Source: Calditrichota bacterium (GTDB lineage: Bacteria; Electryoneota; RPQS01). Taken from it: a stretch of 64,000 bases of DNA. The translations under genes were made by a program, and so were the position numbers. Each line of letters starts with the position of its first letter. Within the stretch, counting starts at the first letter, position 1. Shown here in pieces: positions 36,405 through 44,467 of this stretch. The notes under the pieces were generated by a model that saw nothing but the letters and a program-made list of their open reading frames with translations, was not told the origin of the DNA and made no database searches. The stretch covers positions 248,001 to 312,000 of the forward strand of contig JACJVZ010000003.1 in NCBI GenBank assembly GCA_020637445.1, read 5' to 3'.

Positions 36405-37341
36405 GATTCTTCTCCCGCCACACATTCATGAGCGCGCCGGCGAATTTCGGATCGTCGTTAAAAACCCGCACGCGCACGTATTTCTTGACGCCGCGTTCGT
36501 TGACGAGATTCTTCGCGACGTCATCCAAATCATAGAGTGTTTCCAAACAGTCAGCGACGAAACTCAGCGGCATCATGACGATCGGCGCATCGCTTTTCGC
36601 CCATTCTTCCAATGCGTCTTCCATATAAGGTTTGGTCCACTCGACCGGACCGACTTTGCTTTGAAACGCGACGATCCACTCCGTCCCGTTCGGCAGCCGC
36701 TCAGCAAGTTTTTCCGCCGACGCGCGCACGCGGTCCGGATAGTCGTCGCCGCGATTGACGTAGATTTTCGGGATGCCGTGCGCGACAAACATTACACGCG
36801 CACCGGGTCCGGCTTCTTCAAGCGCGGAGTTCAAATACTCTTCCCACAGGTCAAGGACGCTCTCTTCTTGTCCCCAATCTTCAAGATACTCGAATTCGAT
36901 TTGCAGTTTCTGCGCGGCGTGTTCGACGACTTTCATGACCGAACCCGTCATCGTATGCGTGTAGTGCGGGAACAACGGCAGCACGTTGATTTTGCTCACT
37001 CCCTTTTCAGCCAGCGCGGTCATGGCCTCTTCGATCGTCGGATTCATGTACCGAAACGCCCAAGCGACTTCCATATCTTCGCCGCGGATGGCGAGCTCGC
37101 GAAGAATGTTTTGCCTGAGCGCTTCGGTCCAATCAAACAGGGGGCTGTATCCGCCCAGCGATTCGTATCGATCCGCGACTTCCTCTTTGCGTTTCATCGC
37201 AATCAGACTCGCGAGTGGTTTTCGGATCACGGCGGGCAAGTCGATGATCGCGGGATCGCTGAAGATTTCGCGCAAGTAAGGTTCGACGTCATTGCGGCGG
37301 GCTGGACCGCCCATATTAATAATGAGGAGGGCTTCTTTCAC
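36388..37341 (-). CDS. hemH: Ferrochelatase
   Basis: Inserts ferrous iron into protoporphyrin IX, the last step of heme synthesis. The 317 residues start VKEALLIINMGGPARRNDVEPYLREIFSDP and carry the HYTHTMTGSV region, VMFVAHGIPKIYVNRGDDY (catalytic histidine) near 180, FQSKVGPVEWTKPYMEDAL near 225 and MMPLSFVADCLETLYDLD near 252. I start at a GTG at 37341, 10 bp after hemN, with GAGG upstream; the longer upstream frame has no conserved residues. No iron-sulfur C-terminal cluster motif is seen. Confidence 0.94.
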   Translation of the reverse strand: MKEALLIINMGGPARRNDVEPYLREIFSDPAIIDLPAVIRKPLASLIAMKRKEEVADRYESLGGYSPLFDWTEALRQNILRELAIRGEDMEVAWAFRYMNPTIEEAMTALAEKGVSKINVLPLFPHYTHTMTGSVMKVVEHAAQKLQIEFEYLEDWGQEESVLDLWEEYLNSALEEAGPGARVMFVAHGIPKIYVNRGDDYPDRVRASAEKLAERLPNGTEWIVAFQSKVGPVEWTKPYMEDALEEWAKSDAPIVMMPLSFVADCLETLYDLDDVAKNLVNERGVKKYVRVRVFNDDPKFAGALMNVWREKNHAATL

Positions 37342-37351
37342 TTCGGAATCC

Positions 37352-38746
37352 TCAAACTGTCTTTGAAAAAACAACGTTGGCCTGTTCGCCGAGATAGCGG
37401 TCGAAGGGCATGGCAAGATTACGAACGAACAGTTGTCCGAGCGGCGTGACACGGTAACCGGTCTCAGTTTTCGTTACCAATCCCCGCGCTTCAAACGATC
37501 CAATTTGCTGCATGGCATTTTGCATTCTCAGGACGAAATCTTCTCCGAGCGCATAACTATTTTCGGGCAGCGCAACGTCGAGATTGCACATCAGATGGTT
37601 GATGATCTGCTTGGTAGCACGGTCGTCGGACGAGAGCTCGTGACCGCGCTCAAGCGGGAGCTTACCGTCTTCGATAACGGTCGCGTAGGCTTCTGGCAGC
37701 GGAATATTTTGTGCAAACAAGTCCGTAAACTCGCTGATGCCTGAGCATCCCAAACCCAACAACTCGAGTCCGCGCGTCGTAGTGTAGCCCATGAAGTTTC
37801 TCCACAGGCGGCCTTGACTCTGCGCAACGGATAGATCGTCGTCCGGCAGCGCAAAGTGGTCCATGCCGATGGCGGCATATCCCGTTTCTCCGAAAATGCG
37901 GTTCGCGTCGAGCAGCATCCCCAAACGATCGCGCGAAGACGGAAGCACGTCTTCGTTGATAGCACGTTGATGTTTCATCCGCGCGGGCAAATGCGCATAA
38001 CCAAAACACGCGAGCCTGTCGGGGCGCAGGGTAGCGATTGAAGCGACAGTTTCGCGCCACGTGTCACGCGTTTGGCGCGGCAGGCCGTAAATCAAGTCGA
38101 TGTTGACGCTCTGAAAACCGCGCACGCGGGCGCGTTCTATGAACTCGCTGATCTCTTGGAATGTATATTCACGACGAACGGCTGCTTGAACGTCGGCGTT
38201 CAAGTCTTGAAGTCCGGCGGAGATTCTCGTGAATCCGCGTTCGGCAAGCAAGTCTAAGTGTTCGTCTGTGGTAACACGCGGATCCACTTCAATTGAGCGG
38301 TCGAAATTCTCCGCACCGGGAATTTTCTCAATCACGAGATCGAGAACCTGCGCGAGCCTCTTTGTGGGAACGTAGGTCGGAGTTCCTCCGCCGAGATGCA
38401 ATTGACTGTGTTTTACCGGAAACTTAAACTCACTCGTGACCCGGCGAATTTCCGTTTCAAGCGCGTCCATGTAGCGGTGCATGCGCGCGTCGTCGTGCGT
38501 GATGTGCGCGTTACAGCCGCAATAGAGGCAGCGTTGACGGCAAAACGGAAGATGCAGATAAACCGCAATAGCCTTTTCGTCTTGCCCAAGCCGTCCCAAC
38601 GTATTGACGAAGGCGTCGCGGTTAAGCGGCGCTTTCCACACGGGAACGGTCGGATAGCTCGTGTAACGCGGACCGCGGATGTCAAGCTCTTCGATAAGTG
38701 AAAAGATTTGCTCTTCAGGAATATCTCTCCAATCAGTCTGAATCAT
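37352..38746 (-). CDS. hemN: Oxygen-independent coproporphyrinogen III oxidase
   Basis: Radical SAM enzyme that decarboxylates coproporphyrinogen III to protoporphyrinogen IX without oxygen. The 464 residues hold GPRYTSYPTVP near residue 24 (the true HemN hallmark that separates it from HemW), the iron-sulfur motif CRQRCLYCGCN near 69-79, HLGGGTPTY near 118 and the C-terminal HemN domain. It overlaps hemE by 4 bp. Combined with a HemY-type oxidase it gives a mixed anaerobic/aerobic pathway. Confidence 0.96.
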   Translation of the reverse strand: MIQTDWRDIPEEQIFSLIEELDIRGPRYTSYPTVPVWKAPLNRDAFVNTLGRLGQDEKAIAVYLHLPFCRQRCLYCGCNAHITHDDARMHRYMDALETEIRRVTSEFKFPVKHSQLHLGGGTPTYVPTKRLAQVLDLVIEKIPGAENFDRSIEVDPRVTTDEHLDLLAERGFTRISAGLQDLNADVQAAVRREYTFQEISEFIERARVRGFQSVNIDLIYGLPRQTRDTWRETVASIATLRPDRLACFGYAHLPARMKHQRAINEDVLPSSRDRLGMLLDANRIFGETGYAAIGMDHFALPDDDLSVAQSQGRLWRNFMGYTTTRGLELLGLGCSGISEFTDLFAQNIPLPEAYATVIEDGKLPLERGHELSSDDRATKQIINHLMCNLDVALPENSYALGEDFVLRMQNAMQQIGSFEARGLVTKTETGYRVTPLGQLFVRNLAMPFDRYLGEQANVVFSKTV

Positions 38747-39810
38747 TTCTTCCCTCCGCGAATTTCATCCAAGAGGATTTCCACATTTTGGATCGGCGTG
38801 TCCGGCAGAATGCCGTGACCGAGGTTGAAGATGTGGCCGCGTTGACCGGCTTCGACCAGGATTTCACGCGTACGCCTGCGAATGGTCTGTTCGTCAGTCA
38901 AGAGCAGTACCGGGTCGAGATTCCCTTGCAGGGCGACGTCGTGACCAAAACGTTTGCGAGCCGTTGAAAAGTTCATGCGCCAATCAAGACCGTACACGGA
39001 CGCGCCGACGTTCGAGGCGGACTCCAGATGCATTCCGTTCAGAACAAAGTACGTGAGCGGCACGTCAAGCTCCCGCAGTGCACTGAAAATTCTCTGCAGC
39101 ACGGGCAGATTGACACGGCGGTATTCTTCATCGGTCAGAATGCCGCCCCATGTATCAAACAGTTGAATCGCGTCCGCGCCGTATTCAATCATGGCCCGCA
39201 TGTAGTCCACAGTCATCGCGGCAATGTTGTCGAGCAGCAGTTCAAACGTCTTCGGATCGGCATATATCATGTTCTTTGTGCGGCGGAACGGATCGGGCTT
39301 TCCGCCTTCAATCATGTAGCACGCCAGTGTAAACGGAGCACCCGCGAACCCGATCAGAGCTTTGTCGTCCGCAAGTTCGGAGCGGATCATTTTGACGGCG
39401 TTCAAAACTTCGGTCAACTCTTCGCGCGGATCGAAGTTGCGCATGTTTTCCACGTCACGGCGCTCGCGGACAGGACGATCGATAACGGGACCGTGTCCTT
39501 TGTCGAAATGCAGTCCGTTGCCGAAGGGAATGGCAGGAATGAGAATGTCGCTGAACAGTATCGCGGCGTCGAAACCGAAGCGGCGAATCGGCTGCATCGT
39601 TACTTCGCACGCGAGTTCGGGTGTCAGGCAAACTTTTACAAAATCGTTATCCGCACGCACGGCCAAATATTCCGGCAAATAGCGGCCAGCCTGACGCATG
39701 AGCCACACGGGTGGAACATCCAGCACTTCACCGCGGGCGGCGCGCAGAAATTTCTTGGTTTCGATTTCGAAAGTCGGTTTATGGTGTGTTTGAACGAGCG
39801 TATCAAGCAT
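38743..39810 (-). CDS. hemE: Uroporphyrinogen decarboxylase
   Basis: Converts uroporphyrinogen III to coproporphyrinogen III. The 355 residues contain PPVWLMRQAGRYLPEY (about 34-49), the substrate-binding aspartate in DAAILFSDILIP near 85, GFAGAPFTLACYMIEGG near 145 and FNLGHGILPDTP near 335. A much longer open frame exists upstream inside hemD, but homology begins only after the ATG at 39810. This start overlaps hemD by 8 bp. Confidence 0.95.
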   Translation of the reverse strand: MLDTLVQTHHKPTFEIETKKFLRAARGEVLDVPPVWLMRQAGRYLPEYLAVRADNDFVKVCLTPELACEVTMQPIRRFGFDAAILFSDILIPAIPFGNGLHFDKGHGPVIDRPVRERRDVENMRNFDPREELTEVLNAVKMIRSELADDKALIGFAGAPFTLACYMIEGGKPDPFRRTKNMIYADPKTFELLLDNIAAMTVDYMRAMIEYGADAIQLFDTWGGILTDEEYRRVNLPVLQRIFSALRELDVPLTYFVLNGMHLESASNVGASVYGLDWRMNFSTARKRFGHDVALQGNLDPVLLLTDEQTIRRRTREILVEAGQRGHIFNLGHGILPDTPIQNVEILLDEIRGGKK

Positions 39811-40546
39811 GTGTGTGTCCCCATTCCAGTTCCAACGCTTCGCGCACGGCCCGGGAAATAGCAAGTGAATAGGTGTCCTGAGACATCGAGATGTTTTTGT
39901 GTCCGGTTTCGGCCAACGCTTTCTGCGTGCTTGGGCCGATTGCAATCGCCGTAAGATTCCACGGCGCCGGAAATGCTTTGCCGAACGCACGTACTGCGCT
40001 CGGCGCATAAAAAACAGCCGCGGCAAAACCTGCGGCTGACTCAAGCTGCTCCCGCAAGACAGTGTCTTCAACAGGAACGGTTTTATAAACAGGAAGGCAG
40101 TCGATGTGAAGACCCTCCTGACGAGCAATCTTGGTAAACTCAGTATCGTGCCCGGCCGGAGACGGATAGAGGATTTCCGTTCCGGCGGGCAACGATTTAG
40201 AAAGAGTCTGTGCGAGGTGTGTTCCGTCCGCGATTTCGGACACTACGTCGGCGGAGCGGCTGAAGAGTTCGTGAATAACTTCGGCGGTTGCTTTGCCGAC
40301 CGCGGCGATCTTGATGTTAAGCGGAAGAACGTGAGCCGATGTTTTCAGCGCGCGAAACAAACCCCGCACTCCGTTTGCGCTGGTAAACGCGATCCAGTTG
40401 TACTTAAACAGTTGTTTGACGTCAGCCGCGAGAAACTCCGTGTTCGTAACGGGCAGAAATGTGCAATCAACACCGTTCGCGTCAAGTTCGCGGATTAGTT
40501 CAGCGCACAATGCCTTGTCACGCAGAATCAGCACTCGGCCTGGCAT
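39803..40546 (-). CDS. hemD: Uroporphyrinogen-III synthase
   Basis: Cyclises hydroxymethylbilane with inversion of ring D. The 247-residue protein has the weakly conserved two-domain HemD fold: WIAFTSANGVRGLFRAL near 55, IAAVGKATAEVI near 84 and IAIGPSTQKALAETGHKNI near 215. Overlap with hemC by 19 bp and with hemE by 8 bp, plus position, support the assignment despite typical low conservation. Confidence 0.9.
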   Translation of the reverse strand: MPGRVLILRDKALCAELIRELDANGVDCTFLPVTNTEFLAADVKQLFKYNWIAFTSANGVRGLFRALKTSAHVLPLNIKIAAVGKATAEVIHELFSRSADVVSEIADGTHLAQTLSKSLPAGTEILYPSPAGHDTEFTKIARQEGLHIDCLPVYKTVPVEDTVLREQLESAAGFAAAVFYAPSAVRAFGKAFPAPWNLTAIAIGPSTQKALAETGHKNISMSQDTYSLAISRAVREALELEWGHTHA

Positions 40547-41430
40547 GACAGATTCAGTTCGTGGTAAAGTTCGTCGGCGAGCTTGTCGGTGTCTGTTCCG
40601 CGCACTGTGGCGCGAACCGCTCCGGTGTTCTCACTGAACCAGAATCCTTCGAGCGTCCATTCGCCTTTCTCAAATGATGCGTTCACTCCCAAGGGCAGAC
40701 CGCATCCGCCGCCGAACAACGCCTGTACCCGGCGTTCCATACGGGTTGCCGCAAACGTCGTTTCATTATGAATGGCTTCCTTAACTAAGGAGATTTTATC
40801 GTCATCAGTTCGCATCTGTATCGCCAGCGCGCCTTGTCCGGGAGCCGGAACGAACCGGGAGGGCTCAAGTCGCTCGACCCGAAATTCGCTCATATCAATC
40901 CCAAGTCTGCGGACACCTGCGCTGGCCAGAAGAATAGCGTCGTACTCACCGTTATGGAGCTTGGTTAGACGCGTCGGGACATTTCCGCGTAGATCTTTGG
41001 TTTTCAGATCCGGCCGCAACGCACGCAGTTGGGCTTCGCGGCGGACTGCGCTGGTGCCAACGACCGCTCCGGGTTTCAAGAAGAAGTCTTCGGCAGGCAT
41101 CGTCACCGCTTCGCGGCGCATGATCAGCAAATCAGCCACGTCTTCACGAGTGGAAACGGCGGCCAAGGATAGGCCTTGCGGTGATTGCGACGGCATATCC
41201 TTATAGGAGTGTACGGCGATGTCCACGCGGCGTTCGAGCAGAGCCTGTTCAAGTTCCTTGGTGAAATAGCCGCTGCCTTCGAGTTCGCGCAGGGGTCGAT
41301 CTGTGACTCGGTCACCCTGAGTACTAATGACCACCACATCTACAGGGGCGTCGAGCTTTTCTTCGATGAATTTGCGCACCCAATTGGTCTGGGTCTTAGC
41401 GAGGGCGCTGCCGCGGGTACCGATAATCAT
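40528..41430 (-). CDS. hemC: Hydroxymethylbilane synthase (porphobilinogen deaminase)
   Basis: Polymerises four porphobilinogens into hydroxymethylbilane. The 300 residues start MIIGTRGSALAKTQ and include the catalytic aspartate in HSYKDMPSQ (about 77), the GTSAVRREAQLRALRPDLKTKDLRGNVPTRL substrate-binding region and the dipyrromethane-cofactor cysteine in FGGGCGLPLGV near 240. It is the first gene of the thirteen-gene operon, with its promoter in the 500-bp divergent region. Confidence 0.96.
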   Translation of the reverse strand: MIIGTRGSALAKTQTNWVRKFIEEKLDAPVDVVVISTQGDRVTDRPLRELEGSGYFTKELEQALLERRVDIAVHSYKDMPSQSPQGLSLAAVSTREDVADLLIMRREAVTMPAEDFFLKPGAVVGTSAVRREAQLRALRPDLKTKDLRGNVPTRLTKLHNGEYDAILLASAGVRRLGIDMSEFRVERLEPSRFVPAPGQGALAIQMRTDDDKISLVKEAIHNETTFAATRMERRVQALFGGGCGLPLGVNASFEKGEWTLEGFWFSENTGAVRATVRGTDTDKLADELYHELNLSCQAEC

Positions 41431-41993
41431 GTCTCAATTGCGTTATTTTGGGTAACTTTTGGTCGCAAAGATACTCAACGGAGCGTGTCTCAGTGTCATG
41501 CAATTGTCACAGAAACGTCATGTAGCAAAGTCACAGAAAAACGGCCAAATAATTTAGATAAAAATATCTTATTATCTATGAATCCATTTTTTCTATATTC
41601 ACAGTGGTTTAGAGGGGCAAAATCTGCCGCATGATACCGAGCGTAACAACTATATCTTAATATGACTTAAGAGGGCAGAATATATCTTGCCTCCTTTTGA
41701 TTTCGTTTGTGCACTATTGTCACTGACCCTTTATATCGAAATGTGAAATCTTTCGCAAGAGAATTCAAGCGGTTAGCACAGTTTAAGTGATTGAAAAACG
41801 TTCTGGTTCAAGTGAACAAGGGGCGTTGCGTTTTCTCGTCCTATATGGTATCTTTGCACCAAGCTTGAGCACGCGGAAGTATGTGTAGAACTTGACTTAA
41901 AGGGTAAACTTTCGCGTTTGGGCCAAATCAACCATGAACTGGGCATGCGGGCGGAGAACATCGGCCCGAGATAAGTTCCCACCAAGATTTACG
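41431..41993. promoter_or_regulatory. Divergent control region of the hem and electron-transfer operons
   Basis: About 560 bp without a supported gene between hemC (minus) and the NHL-protein gene (plus). It is strongly AT-rich around 41540-41620. Seen inside: tandem boxes at 41506-41539 on the hemC side, TGTCACTGACCCTT at 41718-41731, a GTTCA-AG-TGAAC palindrome near 41810-41821, and a TTGACT hexamer at 41892. Which of these are real promoter parts is not shown by sequence alone. Confidence 0.6.
41506..41539 (-). promoter_or_regulatory. Tandem TTTCTGTGAC boxes, 24-bp period
   Basis: On the minus strand TTTCTGTGAC occurs twice (41539-41530 and 41515-41506), start to start 24 bp, each followed within a few bases by TTGC and ATGAC. 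The spacing of slightly over two helical turns is typical of response-regulator direct repeats of the OmpR/PhoB type, and such a regulator is encoded in the same operon. Confidence 0.5.
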
Positions 41994-42974
41994 ATGAGGA
42001 TCTGGAGACACGACAGCACAACATACTCTGCCATAGGCGGCTGCATTTTCGCGGCGAGTTTGCTGTTGTCCGGACTTCTTCTTGGTGGAACCGCGTTGGC
42101 GCAAGAAGCGGTCATTCAAGAGACGATGCGCTATCCGGCGGGAGACCAGAGCAGCCCACAACCGACCGGGTTGTACGTTGATTGGCACACGGGCGACATT
42201 TACGTCGCGGATGCGGCAAACGCTCGGATCGCGATTTACGATTCGCAGCGCCGCTATAACTTTGAATTTTCGACTCGTGACCGTCTCAGCACTCCGCAGC
42301 AGGTTGCCGTGGATTCGCAGGGGCGGATTTTTGTTTTGGGAGACACACGCAAGCACACCCTTTCCGTTTTTGACTACAACGGCGACTTTTTGAACTATTT
42401 GGATTTGCCGTATGAGACAAACGGAGCCGGCCCGATGGGAATCGCATTGGACGATTCCGACCAGCTTTACATGTTGACGGCCGAACCGGCCCATATATAT
42501 GTATACACGACGTCCGGCGAAGCGGTGCGCGATTTTCCGATTTTACAGGAGGCGGACGACGAGACTCAAGCGACGCCTGTGATGAGTGGTTTTGCGGTGA
42601 TGGCCAACGAGATGATCGTGACTTTGCCCATCATCGGCCAGATTGCCCGGATCGATTTCGACGGTAAGTTAATTCGCATATTCGGTTATCCCGGCGGCGG
42701 CCAGACGGAATTGAGTTTTCCGGTGGCGTGCTGCAAGACAAATACGGGAGAATATGTGATTCTCGACAAGCACCGCCACTTGCTGCAGTATTACAGTGCG
42801 GACGGTCAATACTTGCGCGAGATCGGCTACCCCGGACTTGATGAAGGGTATTTCTTTCACCCCTCGAGCTTAGCTTGCTGTTTGGACGGCACACTTGTCG
42901 TCGGCCAAATCTACAACAATCGGATACAGTCGGTTGTGTTCAGGAACGAGCCTGTCGTAAGCGGCGGGTCATGA
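41994..42974 (+). CDS. Secreted NHL-repeat beta-propeller protein
   Basis: A 326-residue exported protein. The signal peptide runs to about residue 36 (hydrophobic core AIGGCIFAASLLLSGLLLGG, cleavage near ALAQ). The rest is a six-bladed NHL-type propeller with repeats such as PTGLYVDWHTGDIYVADAANARIAIYD, PQQVAVDSQGRIFVLGDTRKHTLSVFD and PSSLACCLDGTLVVGQIYNNRIQSV. I prefer the ATG at 41994 because the longer ATG 41934 start would bury the signal peptide. It lies directly upstream of the OmcS-like cytochrome; from memory, an NHL-repeat gene also precedes omcS in Geobacter. Confidence 0.83.
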   Translation: MRIWRHDSTTYSAIGGCIFAASLLLSGLLLGGTALAQEAVIQETMRYPAGDQSSPQPTGLYVDWHTGDIYVADAANARIAIYDSQRRYNFEFSTRDRLSTPQQVAVDSQGRIFVLGDTRKHTLSVFDYNGDFLNYLDLPYETNGAGPMGIALDDSDQLYMLTAEPAHIYVYTTSGEAVRDFPILQEADDETQATPVMSGFAVMANEMIVTLPIIGQIARIDFDGKLIRIFGYPGGGQTELSFPVACCKTNTGEYVILDKHRHLLQYYSADGQYLREIGYPGLDEGYFFHPSSLACCLDGTLVVGQIYNNRIQSVVFRNEPVVSGGS

Positions 42975-43080
42975 GTTTACGATGAATGCACCACTTTTAA
43001 CATATGCCCCTTTTATTTAAAGAGAAATTTGTAACCCATCTCCAGAAGAGATGACTATCTGTACCTTAAGGAGGTCTCTA

Positions 43081-44154
43081 ATGAGACGGTCGATGTTTTT
43101 GATCCTGACGTTTGCGGCTCTGTTTGTGCTGCAAGTATCTAACGCACTTGCTTTCCATGATGAAGGCGTTGCGTACTGCTCGGGCTGCCACACCATGCAC
43201 AATACGGATGGCAATGGCAACTTGATCGATCCGACGGGCCAAGGTTACCAGTATTTGCTGAAGCAAGCGAATGCGACGGATCTTTGCTTGTCCTGCCACG
43301 CTACCAGCCGCGGCGCGGTTTGGGGTAGCGATCCTATGGCCCCGCCGGCCGAACGCGGCCCGGGTAACTTTGCCTTCTTGCTGGAAGACAACATCAACGA
43401 CGGCCACAATGGCGGTTCCAATCCGATTCCGGGTTGGCGCGCTGGCCACACTGTCATTTCGCCGAGCCGCGGCACGGTGGTTGACGGTTTGAATCCGGTT
43501 GCTCCGGGCGGTACCTATCCGGCGTCTGCGCTGGGCTGCACGAGCTGCCACGACCCGCACGGCAACATGAACTATCGTCTGCTCTACGGCGCTGGCGACC
43601 ATGTCGTGTCCGGTAACTACAACTTTACGCAAGCTGCCCCGATCGCTGAAGGTCTCCCGTTCTCCGGTACCGGTTCGACGGAAGCCCCGAACAATCACAT
43701 TGCGTACAACAGCGGCATGAGCGCTTGGTGCTCGAACTGCCACGGCAACTTCCACAACAATCAAGATCAATATCGTCACCCCAGCGGCGTCACGATGAGC
43801 TCTGTGATTCAGAACGTCTATGACACCTACAATGGCACGATTGATCAACACGGTGGTGCGCATGCGACGGCGTACTTGACGCTCACTCCGTTTGAAGATC
43901 CTGAAATGACCGTGGACTGGACTGCCGGTCCGGATGGAAACAGCCGCGTGAGCTGTATTACTTGCCACCGCGCACACGCCACCAGCGGCCAGAATTCCGG
44001 CCGTTGGGACTTCAACATTCCGTTCTATGAAGAAGACGGTGTTGAATCCGGTTCGTACGTTATGCCGCAGCCCGGCAACTACGGCGATCCGAACCAACGT
44101 TCGCTGTGCAACAAGTGCCACAACAAGGACGTGAACGACGCGATGCCGTTCTAA
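43081..44154 (+). CDS. Six-heme c-type cytochrome, OmcS-like (candidate nanowire subunit)
   Basis: A 357-residue secreted cytochrome. Signal peptide 1-24 (NALA before FHDEG). CxxCH motifs are at residues 33, 69, 153, 217, 292 and 343. Contexts match Geobacter OmcS as I recall it: FHDEGVAYCSGCHTMHN at the mature N-terminus, APGGTYPASALGCTSCHDPHG, GMSAWCSNCHGNFHN, RHPSGV, AYLTLTPFED, SCITCHRAHA and a C-terminal SLCNKCHNKD. Six hemes, similar length and the same start and end favour a filament-forming extracellular cytochrome. AAGGAGG lies 6 nt before the ATG at 43081, deciding that start over 43051. Strong terminators follow, so it may be the most abundant product of the locus. Confidence 0.88.
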   Translation: MRRSMFLILTFAALFVLQVSNALAFHDEGVAYCSGCHTMHNTDGNGNLIDPTGQGYQYLLKQANATDLCLSCHATSRGAVWGSDPMAPPAERGPGNFAFLLEDNINDGHNGGSNPIPGWRAGHTVISPSRGTVVDGLNPVAPGGTYPASALGCTSCHDPHGNMNYRLLYGAGDHVVSGNYNFTQAAPIAEGLPFSGTGSTEAPNNHIAYNSGMSAWCSNCHGNFHNNQDQYRHPSGVTMSSVIQNVYDTYNGTIDQHGGAHATAYLTLTPFEDPEMTVDWTAGPDGNSRVSCITCHRAHATSGQNSGRWDFNIPFYEEDGVESGSYVMPQPGNYGDPNQRSLCNKCHNKDVNDAMPF

Positions 44155-44229
44155 GATGGATTGACTTGGGATGAGGGCGGCACATGCCGCCCTCATCCGC
44201 AGGTTTCCGTCTTAAGTTAGTTCCCCGTA

Positions 44230-44286
44230 CGCGACTCCCCGGTGTTGTTTCTCCCCAGTTCTGGCCGGGGAGTCGCGGTTCTTTTT
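44230..44286 (+). terminator. Terminator after the OmcS-like gene
   Basis: A perfect 13-bp stem CGCGACTCCCCGG / CCGGGGAGTCGCG with a 22-nt loop, followed by GTTCTTTTT. Confidence 0.8.
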
Positions 44287-44355
44287 CGAACGTAGATCTT
44301 TGTTTAGTCGTTTTATCTTAGGCCCCCTTATTGGCCATGTCGCAGGTGTTGCGCA

Positions 44356-44401
44356 GGACCGATTGCAAGACTATATTCTTGCTGACCCGGTCCTTCTTTT
44401 T
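44356..44401 (+). terminator. Second terminator
   Basis: GGACCG ... CGGTCC with an inner GCAAG/CTTGC stem, followed by TTCTTTTT. Confidence 0.7.
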
Positions 44402-44467
44402 GCTCCGTCATGTGACAGATAAATGCTTACAAATCGCAACTATTCTTGATTATATTCAATAGCTCTT

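Larger units (their letters stand above)
44155..44467. other. Intergenic region with three hairpins
   Basis: About 310 bp without a coding sequence. A GATGAGGGCGG/CCGCCCTCATC hairpin (44170-44197) directly follows the OmcS-like gene and has no T-tract, so it may protect the transcript end. Two T-tailed terminators follow at 44230 and 44356. The 70 bp between them could be a short RNA; the promoter of the barrel gene should lie after 44400 (TGTGACAGATAAATG). Confidence 0.55.

Noticed and set aside
36127..37449. 440-codon plus-strand frame opposite hemH and hemY
   Set aside because: It has no domain signature, and both minus-strand genes are clear heme enzymes with consistent spacing.
43078..44196. 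372-codon frame on the minus strand opposite the OmcS-like gene
   Set aside because: An Arg/Ala/Val-rich shadow caused by the codon bias of the cytochrome gene.
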